NCBI RefSeq assembly: GCF_012184425.1 | Contig: NZ_VTOW01000003.1 | Location: 496,001-560,000, forward strand | DNA length: 64,000 nucleotides | Direction: 5' to 3' | Origin: Candidatus Manganitrophus noduliformans | GTDB taxonomy: Bacteria > Nitrospirota > Nitrospiria > SBBL01 > Manganitrophaceae | Shown: positions 28,879 to 38,413 of the stretch, piece after piece | How positions within the stretch are numbered: position 1 is the first letter of the stretch | How the letters are laid out: each line of letters starts with the position of its first letter | Notes under the pieces: generated by a model | What the model was told of the DNA's origin: nothing | Databases searched by the model: none | The model's input: the letters and a program-made list of their open reading frames with translations, nothing else | Position numbers and translations under genes: made by a program

Positions 28879-29921
28879 GAGAGGGCTTTCTTCAGCATCG
28901 CTTTTTCGATTGCCGTCGTTCCGACCATCCCCACGACCACGCCTGCGGCATGATTGGCCAGCCGCGCCGCGGCCGGCAGCGGCGCCCCGGCCGAGACGGC
29001 GAGCGCCAGGGTGCTGACGACCGTATCGCCGGCGCCGGTGACATCGAACACCTGTCTTGCCTCGGTCGGAATATGGGTGGTCTCCCCGCTTTTATCAAAG
29101 AGGCTCATCCCCTGCTCCCCGCGCGTGATCAGGACCGCCCGGCAGCCGAGCTTTTTCAAGAGCGCTTTCCCGGCTTGGTGGAGGGTTGCCTCGTCTTCAA
29201 TATCAACCCCCGACGCCTGTGAGGCTTCCAGATGATTGGGGGTGACGACCGTGACTTTTTTATAAAGAGAGAAATGGTGGACTTTGGGATCGACGATGAC
29301 CGGGATACCTCGCCGGAGTGCCAGGGGGAGGATCGATTCCAAGAGACCTTCGGTAATGACCCCCTTGGCGTAATCGGAAATCACCATGCAGTCGATCCGG
29401 TCGAGTTGGTCGTTGATGAATTGGATGAACTTCTTTTCAGTTTTATTTGAAATTTCGCCCTTTTTCTCGTGATCGAACCGGACGACCTGTTGTTGGTGGG
29501 CGACGATCCGCGTCTTTTTGGTGGTCGGCCGCTCTTCCTCGACCACAATCCCGCCGATCTCGACCCCTTTGGACTTCAGCTCTTCCGACAACCACCGTCC
29601 CGCTTCGTCGGCGCCGATGACGCCGCACAGAATTCCCCGGCCTCCCAATGTAAGAATATTGTGGAGCACGTTTCCGGCGCCGCCGAGCAGCACCGACTCC
29701 CGCACGACATTGACGACCGGGACCGGCGCTTCGGGAGAAATCCGCTGGACATTTCCCCAAATGTAGTGGTCGAGCATCAGGTCCCCGACCACCAGGACGC
29801 GATGTCCATCGAACCGATCGAGGTACGGCCGAAGCTCTTTTTTAGACACCGCTTCGGTCATGGCTGGACTGTTCCCTTGTGAAAGAGAGGCGGTTTTCTT
29901 TTTCCGTCGAGAAGAGGACAT
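28875..29921 (-). CDS. rfaE1: D-glycero-beta-D-manno-heptose-7-phosphate kinase (RfaE1)
   Basis: A 348-residue PfkB-family sugar kinase for the inner-core heptose pathway. LVVGDLMLDHYIWGNVQRISPEAPVPVV marks the family, GVIGADEAGRWL the substrate side, and the catalytic DVTGAGDTVVS the C-terminal end. It is the kinase half only; the adenylyltransferase domain of HldE is absent, so a separate rfaE2 should exist elsewhere. The first 20 residues are Lys/Ser-rich and the true start may be ATG 29861. It is located between lepB and kdsB. Confidence 0.94.
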
Positions 29922-29950
29922 ACCCTGGAGGTCCTAATTGACGTCCTATA

Positions 29951-30568
29951 TTAATGGATCAATTTTCCGATTCGGTTCCAGCGGACCCAACTCGCCTCGC
30001 CATCCCACGACCAGTAGATGATAAAGGCCTGGCCCTTGATCTTGGAGAAGTCGACGAATCCCCAAAAGCGCGAATCGAGGCTATGGTCGCGGTTGTCTCC
30101 CATGACGAAGTAGGAATCTTTCGGGACGGAGACCGGGCCGAAGTTGTCCCGGTCCGGCACGGAGTGCGCCGGATTGTCGTCCTCGTGGATGGCGTACGAT
30201 TCTTCCTGTTTCTGGCCGTTCAGGTAAAGTTCTTTGTTCTTCACCTCGATGGTGTCTCCCGGAAGCCCCACGACCCTTTTGATGAAATCTTTCGACTCAT
30301 CTTTCGGGAAACGGAAGACGATGATATCGCCTCGATGCGGCTCCCGGATCGGAATCAAGGTCACGTCGGTAAAGGGGAGACGAACGCCATAGATGAATTT
30401 ATTCACCAAGATATGATCGCCGATGTTCAGCGTCGGAATCATCGAGCCCGACGGAATCTTAAACGCCTGCACGACGAACGTCCGGATCACCAACGCCAGG
30501 ATGATGGCGATGACCAGCGTTTCGGCGTACTCCCGAATCGTCGATTTTAATTTGTTCTCTTCAGGCAA
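29951..30568 (-). CDS. lepB: Signal peptidase I LepB
   Basis: A 205-residue inner-membrane protease that cleaves signal peptides. One N-terminal membrane segment (LVIAIILALVIRTFVVQAF) is followed by the catalytic Ser in KIPSGSMIPTLNIGDHILVNK, the catalytic Lys in KDFIKRVVGLPGDTIEV and the closing box MGDNRDHSLDSRFWGFV. TTG 30568, three bases after the lepA stop and with AGGA upstream, fits best; longer starts would run more than 100 bases into lepA. The lepA-lepB pair is a common bacterial arrangement. Confidence 0.95.
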   Translation of the reverse strand: MPEENKLKSTIREYAETLVIAIILALVIRTFVVQAFKIPSGSMIPTLNIGDHILVNKFIYGVRLPFTDVTLIPIREPHRGDIIVFRFPKDESKDFIKRVVGLPGDTIEVKNKELYLNGQKQEESYAIHEDDNPAHSVPDRDNFGPVSVPKDSYFVMGDNRDHSLDSRFWGFVDFSKIKGQAFIIYWSWDGEASWVRWNRIGKLIH

Positions 30569-30570
30569 GG

Positions 30571-32367
30571 CTAATCCTGAACTTTCAGGACTGCAAGAAA
30601 GGCTTCCTGTGGAATCTCCACCCGGCCGACCTGCTTCATTCTTTTCTTGCCTTCCTTCTGCTTCTCCCATAATTTCCTCTTTCGCGTAATATCTCCGCCG
30701 TAACACTTGGCGGTCACATTCTTCTTCATGGCGCTGACGGTCTCCCGCGCGATGATCTTGCTCCCGATGGCCGCTTGAATGGCGACTTCGAACATCTGTT
30801 TGGGGATGAGCTCTTTCATCTTCTCGGCGAGCTGCCGCGCCCGCACCTGGGATTTGTCTTTTGCGGCGATGAAAGAGAGGGCATCGACCGTTTCGCCGTT
30901 GAGCATGATATCGACCTTCACCAGATCGGCCTCCCGGTAGCCGATGAATTCATAATCGAGCGAAGCGTATCCTTTCGAGAGCGATTTCAGCCGGTCGTAG
31001 AAATCGAGAATCACTTCATTCAGCGGGAGCTCATACTTCACCATGACCCGTCCGACATCGAGGTATTTCATATCCTTCTGTGTCCCGCGCCGATCTTGGC
31101 TGAGCTTCATGATCGATCCCAAAAACTCATCTTTCGTGATGATCACCCCTTCGATAAAGGGCTCCTCAAAACCGGCGATCAGGTTGGGCGCGGGGAGCTT
31201 CGCCGGATTATCGATGTGAAGCACCTTTCCTTTGACCGTGGTCACCCGGTAGACGACTGTCGGCGCCGTGCTGATGAGGGAGAGCCGATATTCCCTTTCG
31301 AGCCGCTCTTTAATAATCTCCATATGGAGCAGGCCCAAGAAGCCGCATCGAAACCCGAAGCCGAGCGCTAAAGAGGTCTCCGGCTCATATTTGAACGACG
31401 AGTCATTGAGTCGAAGTTTTTCGAGCGCGTCCCGCAGGTCTTCGTAGCGGTCGGTGTCGATGGTGTAGAGGCCGCAGAAGACCATCGGCTTGACTTCTTT
31501 ATAGCCGGGGATCGCCTCGGCCGCGGGGCGTTTCGCGTCGGTGATCGTGTCGCCGATCTTCGTCTCGCTGACGTTCCGGATCCCCGAGATGACGCAACCG
31601 ACCTCCCCGACCGAGAGCGAGGTCGCTTCTTCCGCTTTCGGCGTAAAAACGCCGAGGGAGAGGACTTCGTGCTCGATCCCGTTCGACATCAGCTTAATCT
31701 GAGATCCCTTGCGGATCGTTCCATCGACCACTTTGACCAGGACGACCGCCCCCTGGTAGTTGTCGAACCAGGAATCGAAGATCAGCGCGCGAAGCGGCGC
31801 ATCTGCCTTTCCGGACGGAGGGGGAACGCGGCGGATCACCGCCTCCAAGATCTCTTTGATCCCCTTTCCCTCTTTCGCGCTGGCGAGGATCGCCTCCGAG
31901 GCGTCGAGGCCGAGGATATCCTCGATCTGCTGTTTGGTCTTCTCAACGTCGGCGCTGGGGAGGTCAATCTTGTTGATCACGGGGATAATCTCAAGATTGT
32001 TGTCGATGGCGAGATAAGCGTTGGCGATCGTTTGCGCCTCCACCCCTTGAGTGGCATCGACCACCAGGAGGGCCCCTTCGCACGCGGCGAGGCTTCGGGA
32101 GACCTCATAGGTAAAATCGACGTGTCCCGGTGTATCAATCAGATGGAAGAGATAATCATGCCCATCGTCCGCCCGATACTTTAACCGAACGGCATGGGCT
32201 TTGATCGTGATCCCCCGCTCCCGCTCCAGATCCATATCGTCGAGGAGCTGATCTTTGAACTCTCGCGGGGTGACCGCCCCGGTTTTCTCCAACAGGCGGT
32301 CCGCCAGTGTTGATTTTCCATGATCAATATGGGCAATAATCGAAAAATTTCTGATATACTCTTGCAA
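30571..32367 (-). CDS. lepA: Elongation factor 4 (LepA)
   Basis: A 598-residue ribosome-bound GTPase. G1 is [21 protein letters not shown]3 is [22 protein letters not shown]4 is NKIDLPSAD; the C-terminal part has [23 protein letters not shown], the LepA-specific end. TTG 32367 gives [17 protein letters not shown], the family N-terminus, with AGGGA eight bases upstream; the upstream in-frame ATG adds 20 non-family residues. It is the first gene of the long minus-strand operon that runs to 18807. Confidence 0.97.
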   Translation of the reverse strand: MQEYIRNFSIIAHIDHGKSTLADRLLEKTGAVTPREFKDQLLDDMDLERERGITIKAHAVRLKYRADDGHDYLFHLIDTPGHVDFTYEVSRSLAACEGALLVVDATQGVEAQTIANAYLAIDNNLEIIPVINKIDLPSADVEKTKQQIEDILGLDASEAILASAKEGKGIKEILEAVIRRVPPPSGKADAPLRALIFDSWFDNYQGAVVLVKVVDGTIRKGSQIKLMSNGIEHEVLSLGVFTPKAEEATSLSVGEVGCVISGIRNVSETKIGDTITDAKRPAAEAIPGYKEVKPMVFCGLYTIDTDRYEDLRDALEKLRLNDSSFKYEPETSLALGFGFRCGFLGLLHMEIIKERLEREYRLSLISTAPTVVYRVTTVKGKVLHIDNPAKLPAPNLIAGFEEPFIEGVIITKDEFLGSIMKLSQDRRGTQKDMKYLDVGRVMVKYELPLNEVILDFYDRLKSLSKGYASLDYEFIGYREADLVKVDIMLNGETVDALSFIAAKDKSQVRARQLAEKMKELIPKQMFEVAIQAAIGSKIIARETVSAMKKNVTAKCYGGDITRKRKLWEKQKEGKKRMKQVGRVEIPQEAFLAVLKVQD

Positions 32368-32738
32368 GTCGCACTTCCCTAAAACTATAAACTTTAGAAT
32401 TATATTGATTTTCGACCCCATTGTCAAAAGGGAAAAGTGCGCTCACCCTTACTTTAAAACGGACCGAATCACGGTTCTACTCACGGTTCTACTGCAGAAG
32501 GCCCACCACTCTTCCACGCTTATCCCGGTCCGAGCACACGTGCGTTGCATGGTTCGTTTGCAGGGGCGTATCCTCGACACGCCCCTGCCTTCTTGATGGA
32601 AGAAGAATCAAAGAAACCCGTTCATTTTTCTTGCAAAAGGGGGCACAATTTAATAACATTTTAATAAAGTTTTCATTTCAGCTTAATATCTTTCACATAA
32701 ACTGCGCCTAAGGAGGCTTTCTTTCTTTACTTTCTTTT
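32368..32738. other. Divergent intergenic region lepA / cyclase
   Basis: About 370 bases that must hold both divergent promoters. No protein gene is supported. It contains a perfect 12-base tandem duplication (TCACGGTTCTAC at 32469-32480 and 32481-32492), the GGGGC palindrome at 32560-32588, and an A/T-rich stretch from 32640 to 32700 likely to include the cyclase promoter. An AAGGAGG at about 32710 is too far from ATG 32739 to act as its ribosome-binding site. Confidence 0.6.
32560..32588. repeat. Short GGGGC palindrome
   Basis: GCAGGGGCGT (32560-32569) and ACGCCCCTGC (32579-32588) are exact complements around a 9-base loop. The arms resemble the ends of the 93-bp element at 13079 and the hairpin at 60559. 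No T-run follows on either strand. Confidence 0.7.
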
Positions 32739-34181
32739 ATGATACTTAAAAAGTTCAACCTGAAAATCAAATTCTCGCTTCTCATCGGCGCCCTGCTTGG
32801 TTTGACCCTCTCGCTCTCCTATCTGATTACCTCCCGACTGATGACCGAATCATTGACCGAAGAGGTGACCCTCCGAGCGGCTTCGATCGCCCAGGGGATC
32901 GCTCAATACAGCCAAGAGGCCATTTTAACGCGAGACCGGCTCGCCTTGGAAACAATGATCAGCGAAGCCTCCAAAGATCCGGCCATCCTTTATATTTTCA
33001 TCGTGGACGTAAAACAGAATATTCTCGCTCATACCGATATGACGCAGCAAGGACGAACGTATTCTCCTTCAGTAGGAGGAGGACAGCGGCAGCTCATGGG
33101 GGGGGTCGAGTTGCTGACCTCGCATGATCTGGACGGGCGGGAGCGTCTTGACGTGATCACCCCTATTCTCTTCGCCGGTCAACAGGTGATCGGCTCGGTT
33201 CATGTCGGTTTTTCCAAAAGGCCGATCTACGAAACGGTCGCGCAATCTCAGAAGAAAATTAGGCTCTTCATTCTCCTCGCCCTCTGCGTCGGTCTGTTGG
33301 GAGCGTGGCTGCTGGCCTATGTGATCGTAAAACCGATCCGCCGGCTGGTTCAAGGGGTGAAGGCGATCACAGAGGGAGATTTCCCCCAGATTCAAATGAA
33401 GTCGAATGATGAGATCGGCCTTTTGGTTTCAAACTTCAATGAAATGTCGAGAAACCTCCGGGAAAAAGAGTTGATCAAGCGGGCTTTCACCCAATATGTC
33501 TCGGAAAACATTTTGGAGTCCTTCCTGCAAAACCCAAAAACCTTGCAATTGGGCGGGACACGGACCGAAGCAACGATCCTCTTTACCGACGTTCGCAATT
33601 TCACCGCCCTGGCGGAACAGTTGGAGCCTTCCGAAGTGGTCCATATTCTGAACGACTATTTTGCAGCGGTGGTCGAGGTGGTTCAAAAATTTGAAGGAAC
33701 ATTGGATAAGTTCATGGGCGATGCGGTGATGGCCGTTTTTGGAACGCCGGTCCGCCATGAGAACGACGAGGAACGGGCTGTTCGCGCCGCAATCGAGATG
33801 AACGAGCGGTTCCAATTGCTCAAGCAAAAATGGATCCGGGAAGGTTATCCCGAGATCGAAATCGGGATAGGAATCAATACCGGCGAGGTGATTGCCGGGA
33901 ATGTCGGCACGTTGCAGCGGCTCGCTTATACCGTCATCGGCAACAGCGTCAACATGGCGGCGAGAATCGAAAAGCTGAACAAGCGTTATCATACCCAGAT
34001 CTTGATTTCTGCGAGCACCTACAAACGTCTTGAATCCATTCTCGATGCGATCCCCCTTCCCCCGACACGGGTTCGTGGAAAATCCGAAGAGATTCAAGTC
34101 TATGTCGTTGTCGGATTCCGGACCGATTCCCTCTTTCGAAAAAACGTTGAATTCGGCACCGAACAGTACAAACTCATCTAA
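32739..34181 (+). CDS. HAMP-domain adenylate/guanylate cyclase
   Basis: A 480-residue membrane class III nucleotide cyclase. Two membrane helices (about 12-31 and 170-190) bracket a periplasmic sensor region of some 140 residues, then a HAMP linker (YVIVKPIRRLVQGVKAITEGDF, QMKSNDEIGLLVSNFNEM) and a catalytic domain: ATILFTDVRNFTALAE with metal-binding Asp, FMGDAVMAVFG, and GIGINTGEVIAGNVG...RLAYTVIGNSVNMAARIE. The substrate-specifying residues were not assigned, so cAMP or cGMP stays open. It should turn an envelope signal into a cyclic nucleotide. A TPR lipoprotein gene follows 5 bases later. No good ribosome-binding site is seen at ATG 32739. Confidence 0.93.
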   Translation: MILKKFNLKIKFSLLIGALLGLTLSLSYLITSRLMTESLTEEVTLRAASIAQGIAQYSQEAILTRDRLALETMISEASKDPAILYIFIVDVKQNILAHTDMTQQGRTYSPSVGGGQRQLMGGVELLTSHDLDGRERLDVITPILFAGQQVIGSVHVGFSKRPIYETVAQSQKKIRLFILLALCVGLLGAWLLAYVIVKPIRRLVQGVKAITEGDFPQIQMKSNDEIGLLVSNFNEMSRNLREKELIKRAFTQYVSENILESFLQNPKTLQLGGTRTEATILFTDVRNFTALAEQLEPSEVVHILNDYFAAVVEVVQKFEGTLDKFMGDAVMAVFGTPVRHENDEERAVRAAIEMNERFQLLKQKWIREGYPEIEIGIGINTGEVIAGNVGTLQRLAYTVIGNSVNMAARIEKLNKRYHTQILISASTYKRLESILDAIPLPPTRVRGKSEEIQVYVVVGFRTDSLFRKNVEFGTEQYKLI

Positions 34182-34186
34182 TCAAC

Positions 34187-34864
34187 ATGAGGTCTTGTTT
34201 GAGAGCTTTTTTCCTTTGTGTCCTTTTGGGGGCGACTCTGTCTACTTCTTGCGCTCATCTCTCTCCTAAAGAAACAGATTTGCAAGCGGTCGATCCGGCT
34301 CCGAAGTCTGCGGAACCTTCCGAGCCGGTCAAGGCAAATCCGCGTCTGGAAGCGGGCGAACAACTCTTGAAGCAAGGGAAGCATAAAGAAGCGATCGTCG
34401 AGTTCGAGGCGGCCCTCAAGGCCGATCCTTCAAGCCAGCCGGCGGCTCTGGGTCTCAGATCGGCGCAGAAAAAAATGAAAGAGGAGCGCGAAAAAACCGT
34501 CCAGAATTTGATTCAGTTCAATGAGAACGGCCTCCAATTCTACAATCGAGAGGAGTACCTGAGGGCCGGTCTGGCTTGGAAGGAGGCGCTCGAGTTGTTC
34601 CGTTCCCAGAATGATCCGACGATGGAACGCGAACTCCCATTTCGAATCGACGAGATCACCACGCATCTGGATCAACTGATCCGTATTCTTGTCGACAAAG
34701 GGATTCTTCTCTACCGTCAAGGAGAGCTGCAAAATGCCGTCTACGCCTGGCAGGATGTCTTGATCGTTGAACCTGAACATGCGGAAGCAAAGGACTATAT
34801 TCATAAAGCCCGGGTCAAAATGGAAACTCTTGAGACGTTCTCTTCCCCCCCTTCCTCGCCTTGA
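34187..34864 (+). CDS. TPR lipoprotein
   Basis: A 225-residue lipoprotein: signal FFLCVLLGATLSTSC with acylated Cys, a Pro/Glu-rich linker, then TPR-like helical pairs (AGEQLLKQGKHKEAIVEFEAALKADPSSQPAALGL, read in pieces; GILLYRQGELQNAVYAWQDVLIVEP). It lies 5 bases after the cyclase and is almost certainly in its operon, so it may be the periplasmic partner feeding the sensor domain. This functional link is inference; TPR lipoproteins have many roles. Confidence 0.82.
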   Translation: MRSCLRAFFLCVLLGATLSTSCAHLSPKETDLQAVDPAPKSAEPSEPVKANPRLEAGEQLLKQGKHKEAIVEFEAALKADPSSQPAALGLRSAQKKMKEEREKTVQNLIQFNENGLQFYNREEYLRAGLAWKEALELFRSQNDPTMERELPFRIDEITTHLDQLIRILVDKGILLYRQGELQNAVYAWQDVLIVEPEHAEAKDYIHKARVKMETLETFSSPPSSP

Positions 34865-34914
34865 CACCCTTCTTCCGACTTTTGTATATTAGAAATATGG
34901 AGGAAGGAAAACGG

Positions 34915-35211
34915 ATGAACCCAAACGATGAAGAACCATTTGAAAATGAACGTCTTCAGGGGTTGGTGAAAGAGTTGACCGAGAAGATCAGTCATCTCTT
35001 TGCAGAGAACGATCAGATCAAGAAAATCCTTGAGAATATCGAAAAAGAGGGCTATCAGGTCGATCTGGTGGTCGCTTCCCTCAGTCGTCTCCTATCCGAT
35101 CAAGATGAGCCTGACATCGAAGGAATCGAAGATGAAGAAATCGAAGAGGTTCCCTACGAGTTGAACCCCTTCGACTATGCCTTTCTTCAGGCGATCAAGG
35201 TCAAGCCGTAA
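34915..35211 (+). CDS. Acidic coiled-coil small protein
   Basis: A 98-residue soluble acidic protein. Its first half is predicted helical and coiled-coil-like (LVKELTEKISHLFAENDQIKKILENIEKEG in pieces), followed by an Asp/Glu-rich stretch and the end NPFDYAFLQAIKVKP. ATG 34915 has AAGGA six bases upstream; ATG 34897 and a start at 34861 are weaker. Family not recognised. It trails the cyclase and TPR lipoprotein genes by about 50 bases and may be in the same transcript. Confidence 0.68.
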   Translation: MNPNDEEPFENERLQGLVKELTEKISHLFAENDQIKKILENIEKEGYQVDLVVASLSRLLSDQDEPDIEGIEDEEIEEVPYELNPFDYAFLQAIKVKP

Positions 35212-35229
35212 CATTTCAAACAATAACTA

Positions 35230-35259
35230 TTGACAATCTGTACTTCGTTTTGTTACTTT
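35230..35259 (+). promoter_or_regulatory. Promoter of tRNA-Phe
   Basis: TTGACA at 35230-35235 with an extended -10 (TG at 35251-35252, TACTTT at 35254-35259) lies 10 bases upstream of the tRNA. The -10 is weak but the TG extension and position support it. Confidence 0.5.
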
Positions 35260-35269
35260 CTGCCTCATT

Positions 35270-35345
35270 GCCGAGATAGCTCAGTCGGTAGAGCAGAGGC
35301 CTGAAAAGCCTCGTGTCCGCAGTTCGATTCTGCGTCTCGGCACCA
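35270..35345 (+). tRNA. tRNA-Phe (GAA)
   Basis: A 76-base tRNA with encoded CCA. The acceptor GCCGAGA pairs with TCTCGGC, the D-arm is GCTCAGTCGGTAGAGC, the anticodon loop CTGAAAA carries GAA between stems AGGC and GCCT, and the T-arm GCAGTTCGATTCTGC is regular. Confidence 0.97.
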
Positions 35346-35717
35346 ATTCTTTCAAGCACTGACAATTAGCTTTAGCTTCAACTTCAACTCTCACCGACCG
35401 ACCCTATTTCTACCACTTACAAATTTATGACTTTCCAAGGCCAGGGCGGCGAGTTCTCTGCCGCCCGGCTATGGGAGAGCCTTGAAGGGATATCCCGCTA
35501 CCTGAACCTCGCCAAGCCTATCCGCCTCCAAACCAAAACCTCTAAACGATCCTCATGATCCGATCATGACCAGTCCGGTTGTCGGTAGTCCACGGCTACC
35601 GGCTGCCCGCCTGTTGACGGCGATTGCAGGACGGCCGTAGGAATGCTCGATATTTTCGCTTGATAGTTCTCTCCCCCCCGCTTTATCATTAATAGAGAAG
35701 ATGCAAAAGAGGTGACC
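35346..35717. other. Intergenic region after tRNA-Phe
   Basis: About 370 bases with no supported gene. It contains a small hairpin (GGGCGGC with GCCGCCC, near 35446-35467) and a short imperfect repeat of CTTCAAC/CTTTAGC near 35372. Frames that cross it on the minus strand are low-complexity shadows of the lipoprotein gene. Confidence 0.5.
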
Positions 35718-36497
35718 ATGCGAAAATTCGTCCTTCTGGTGGTGGCGGCGCTGATTTCGGTCGGTTGTGGAGATGGAGGAGGCGGTGGAAGACTGGAGGG
35801 GGTCGGACCGGGTGAACCCCAAATAACGTCGTCCCCTCCTTCGGCTCCAACCCAAAATGCAAAGATCGAACTCAAAGGCGAGATTAACCGAAGATTCAAT
35901 TCACTGGGAAACTTGGATTATCTTGGAGAGCTGATCAACAAAGGCGAGGACCCTGCGTGCCTCGTCAAAATCGTCATCGACTCGGAAAATGCCTCCGGCG
36001 AATTGATCGATTCCAATTTTACCTATGTTCATGGTTCGACCCTTTCGATCCATTCTGCTGAAACCGATTCCTGTTTGGGACCTGGAGAGGTCGGCGGGTT
36101 TCAGATCAACACATCTCTCGAATCGATTCCCGCGTCGGCTTCTGTCGTCATTAGTTGGGATGTCGATACGGCGTCGGTCCCGAGGGTCCCTTCTTTACAG
36201 GTCATGCTCGTCGGATCTGTCACTGAAACGATCGACTTTTTTGGTGAGGTAACCCTTCGGGGGCTGATTAAGAATGACTCGGTTTACCCTTTAATCTCCG
36301 TTAAAATAAGTTTTGTCGCGGTAAAGGACGGGCTTGTGGTAGGGACTTACTCTGCCTCCGTAAAAGGCTCCAGCTGCGACGCAACCAACACCTGTCTCTT
36401 GCCGGGGGGATCAGGATTGTTCGAAGCCGGCTTAAATCTGCCGCCATCCGAATTAGACGGCTATTATTATAAAATAAATTATAGTATCGCTGAATAA
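35718..36497 (+). CDS. Lipoprotein with two FxLYD-like beta domains
   Basis: A 259-residue lipoprotein: signal FVLLVVAALISVGC, a Gly-rich linker (GDGGGGGRLEG), then two similar beta-sandwich modules of FxLYD type, one starting IELKGEINRRFNSLGNLDYLGELINKG (in pieces) and one starting FFGEVTLRGLIKNDSVYPLISVKISFVAV. Paired Cys residues occur in each module (CLVK/CLGPGE and CDATNTC). Such proteins sit on the outer face of a membrane and no enzyme activity is expected. ATG 35718 has GAGG five bases upstream. It appears monocistronic. Confidence 0.8.
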   Translation: MRKFVLLVVAALISVGCGDGGGGGRLEGVGPGEPQITSSPPSAPTQNAKIELKGEINRRFNSLGNLDYLGELINKGEDPACLVKIVIDSENASGELIDSNFTYVHGSTLSIHSAETDSCLGPGEVGGFQINTSLESIPASASVVISWDVDTASVPRVPSLQVMLVGSVTETIDFFGEVTLRGLIKNDSVYPLISVKISFVAVKDGLVVGTYSASVKGSSCDATNTCLLPGGSGLFEAGLNLPPSELDGYYYKINYSIAE

Positions 36498-36567
36498 AGA
36501 GGAGGCAAATGAACCGAAGAAGATGGTTTTCGGAAGGTGAAACGCTCGGTTTTGGGCTGACAAGGAG

Positions 36568-36660
36568 CTACTTATCGTTCGGATCTTTTGGAGGCTTACA
36601 GGCAATCGCCGCAATGAAGAGAACAAATATTCCCGCCAGCGCCAACACTAGGTTTCCCAT
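36568..36660 (-). CDS. 30-residue membrane microprotein
   Basis: A 30-codon frame with ATG 36660 and an excellent ribosome-binding site (AGGGGGTG, seven bases upstream). The product is one hydrophobic helix, LVLALAGIFVLFIAAIAC, followed by the polar tail KPPKDPNDK. The single Cys at the helix end gives a lipobox-like AIAC, so it may be a tiny lipoprotein or a membrane-inserted peptide. The opposite-strand frame at the same place is Arg/Pro/Phe-rich and unconvincing. No function can be assigned; it lies alone between the FxLYD lipoprotein and htrA. Confidence 0.55.
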   Translation of the reverse strand: MGNLVLALAGIFVLFIAAIACKPPKDPNDK

Positions 36661-36887
36661 CAATACACCCCCTGCCGTTGTTTATCCGCCTTGGAAACCC
36701 ATGGTCCGCTTTCCCTCACGATGTGAGCAGAAGTGATACGCATTTTTCATTCGAACATTCCCCGCGGCGGTGAGCTTCAACCTTGTCTGCTACCTTATCT
36801 CACAAGGGTGGATCATATCAATCAAAAAGATATCTTTACAAATCGATTGGATACTTGTAATAGTTTACCTTTTAATATAAAATGTTT

Positions 36888-36899
36888 TACTATATAGTA
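36888..36899. promoter_or_regulatory. Perfect 12-base palindrome in the htrA promoter region
   Basis: TACTATATAGTA is a perfect palindrome in an A/T-rich stretch about 40 bases before the htrA ATG. It contains TATAGT, a possible -10 box (36893-36898), although no good -35 accompanies it. It could be an operator or chance in A/T-rich DNA. Confidence 0.35.
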
Positions 36900-36939
36900 T
36901 GTTCTTTCCTACCTCTTTACTTCCTTGAAAGGAGAATCT

Positions 36940-38322
36940 ATGTTCAGGAGAGTGACTATCTTCGCTCTGGTAATTTTGCTGCTTCCAGGAATGACGGTCC
37001 TGGCTGCGCCAAAAGACAGCCCTGATGCCGGAATAAAGCTACTGGAGGATTTCCAGAATATATTCATCAGCCTTGCAGATCGGGTGAAACCGACGGTGGT
37101 GAATATCGCGCCTCAAACAGGGGGCCCGCATCCGTCCCAACCCGATGAAGGGCCGCGGGAATCTCCACGTGCGCCTGAAGCTCCTCCCGGCTCCGGATCG
37201 GGCGTGATTGTCGATAAACGGGGATTTATCGTAACAAATAATCATGTCGTGGGGGATGCAGACGAAGTCGAGGTCCGGCTCTCCGATAAGACCAAATTTA
37301 CGGGGAAGGTGGTCGGAAAAGATCCCGATACCGATCTTGCCCTGATCAAGATCGAAGCGACAAAGGATCTCCCTTTTGCCACGATGGGCGACTCCACCAA
37401 AATCAAGGTGGGACAATGGGTGATCGCCGTTGGAAATCCCTTCGGATTGGATCGCACGGTGACGGTCGGCGTGGTGAGCGCGCTCGGAAGAGAAAATGTC
37501 AACCTCTCCCGGTATGAGGACTTCATCCAGACCGACGCGTCGATTAATCCGGGCAACTCGGGCGGACCGTTGTTCAATATCCGCGGCGAGGTCATCGGAA
37601 TCAACACCGCCATCATCAATTTCGCCCAGGGAATCGGATTCGCCATTCCATCGAACATGGTCGAAGCGATTACAGCGCAGTTGATGGAGAAGGGAAAAGT
37701 AACGCGCGGCTGGCTGGGCGTCGGGATCCAACCCCTCACCCCGGAGCTGGCGAGCAAGTTCGGCGTGAAAGAGAACGAAGGAGTTCTGGTGAACGAAGTT
37801 TTCGATGGAGACCCCGCGAGCAGAGCCGGAATTCTGCCGGGCGATATCATCCTGAAGGTGGAAGAATTGCCCGTGGATACACCGAATTCGTTGGCGCGCG
37901 TGATTGCCAGCCTCATCCCGGGGAAAAAGGCCAACATCGAAATCATGCGGGACGGAAAGAAGAAGACCATCGTGATCGAGTTGGTCGAGCGAAAAGACGA
38001 GGCGGTGACGGCGGCCATTCCGAGACGTCCCGAAGTCTTTCTTGGATTGAATGTTCAAGATCTTACCCCGGAAATCGCCGAGCGCTTCAAGCTTAAAGAA
38101 GAAAAAGGGGTCATCGTCACGAAGGTCGAACCCGGAAGCGCCGCGGAAGCGGAAGGTCTGAAAGAAGGGGACCTGATCAAGGAAGTGAATCGCGAAAAGG
38201 TCGACAGCACGGACGAGTTTAAGAAAATCATGGAAAAGACCAAAAAGACGGAAGCGGTTCTCCTTCGAATCAGCCGGGAGAATCGGGCATTCTTTATCGT
38301 CTTAAAGCCGGGCGATAAATAA
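36940..38322 (+). CDS. HtrA/DegP-family periplasmic serine protease
   Basis: A 460-residue DegP-like protease: signal peptide IFALVILLLPGMTVLAA, catalytic triad His102 (VTNNHVV), Asp132 (DPDTDLAL) and Ser207 (NPGNSGGP), then two PDZ domains (about 265-355 and 370-455; RGWLGVGIQPLTPELA and VFLGLNVQDLTPEIA). It degrades or refolds misfolded envelope proteins. ATG 36940 with AAAGGAG five bases upstream gives a proper signal; an earlier in-frame start is rejected. A strong terminator follows 18 bases after the stop, so the gene is monocistronic. Confidence 0.97.
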   Translation: MFRRVTIFALVILLLPGMTVLAAPKDSPDAGIKLLEDFQNIFISLADRVKPTVVNIAPQTGGPHPSQPDEGPRESPRAPEAPPGSGSGVIVDKRGFIVTNNHVVGDADEVEVRLSDKTKFTGKVVGKDPDTDLALIKIEATKDLPFATMGDSTKIKVGQWVIAVGNPFGLDRTVTVGVVSALGRENVNLSRYEDFIQTDASINPGNSGGPLFNIRGEVIGINTAIINFAQGIGFAIPSNMVEAITAQLMEKGKVTRGWLGVGIQPLTPELASKFGVKENEGVLVNEVFDGDPASRAGILPGDIILKVEELPVDTPNSLARVIASLIPGKKANIEIMRDGKKKTIVIELVERKDEAVTAAIPRRPEVFLGLNVQDLTPEIAERFKLKEEKGVIVTKVEPGSAAEAEGLKEGDLIKEVNREKVDSTDEFKKIMEKTKKTEAVLLRISRENRAFFIVLKPGDK

Positions 38323-38340
38323 AAGGCGCACGTTTTAACG

Positions 38341-38373
38341 AAAACGGCCCTCCCCTTTTGGGAGGGCCGTTTT
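38341..38373. terminator. Bidirectional rho-independent terminator
   Basis: A perfect 14-base stem (AAAACGGCCCTCCC with GGGAGGGCCGTTTT) around a 5-base loop. The T-rich end on both strands suits termination of htrA from the left and of the sensor-kinase operon (last stop at 38414) from the right. Confidence 0.9.
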
Positions 38374-38413
38374 CGTTTCCGTTCCTACTCGTTTCATCGA
38401 AGGAGTGCCGGGG

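Noticed and set aside
36509-36736. Plus-strand 75-codon frame with a good ribosome-binding site
   Set aside because: Composition is Arg/Pro/Phe-rich without domain character, and the minus strand at the same place encodes a coherent 30-residue membrane peptide with a better start context.
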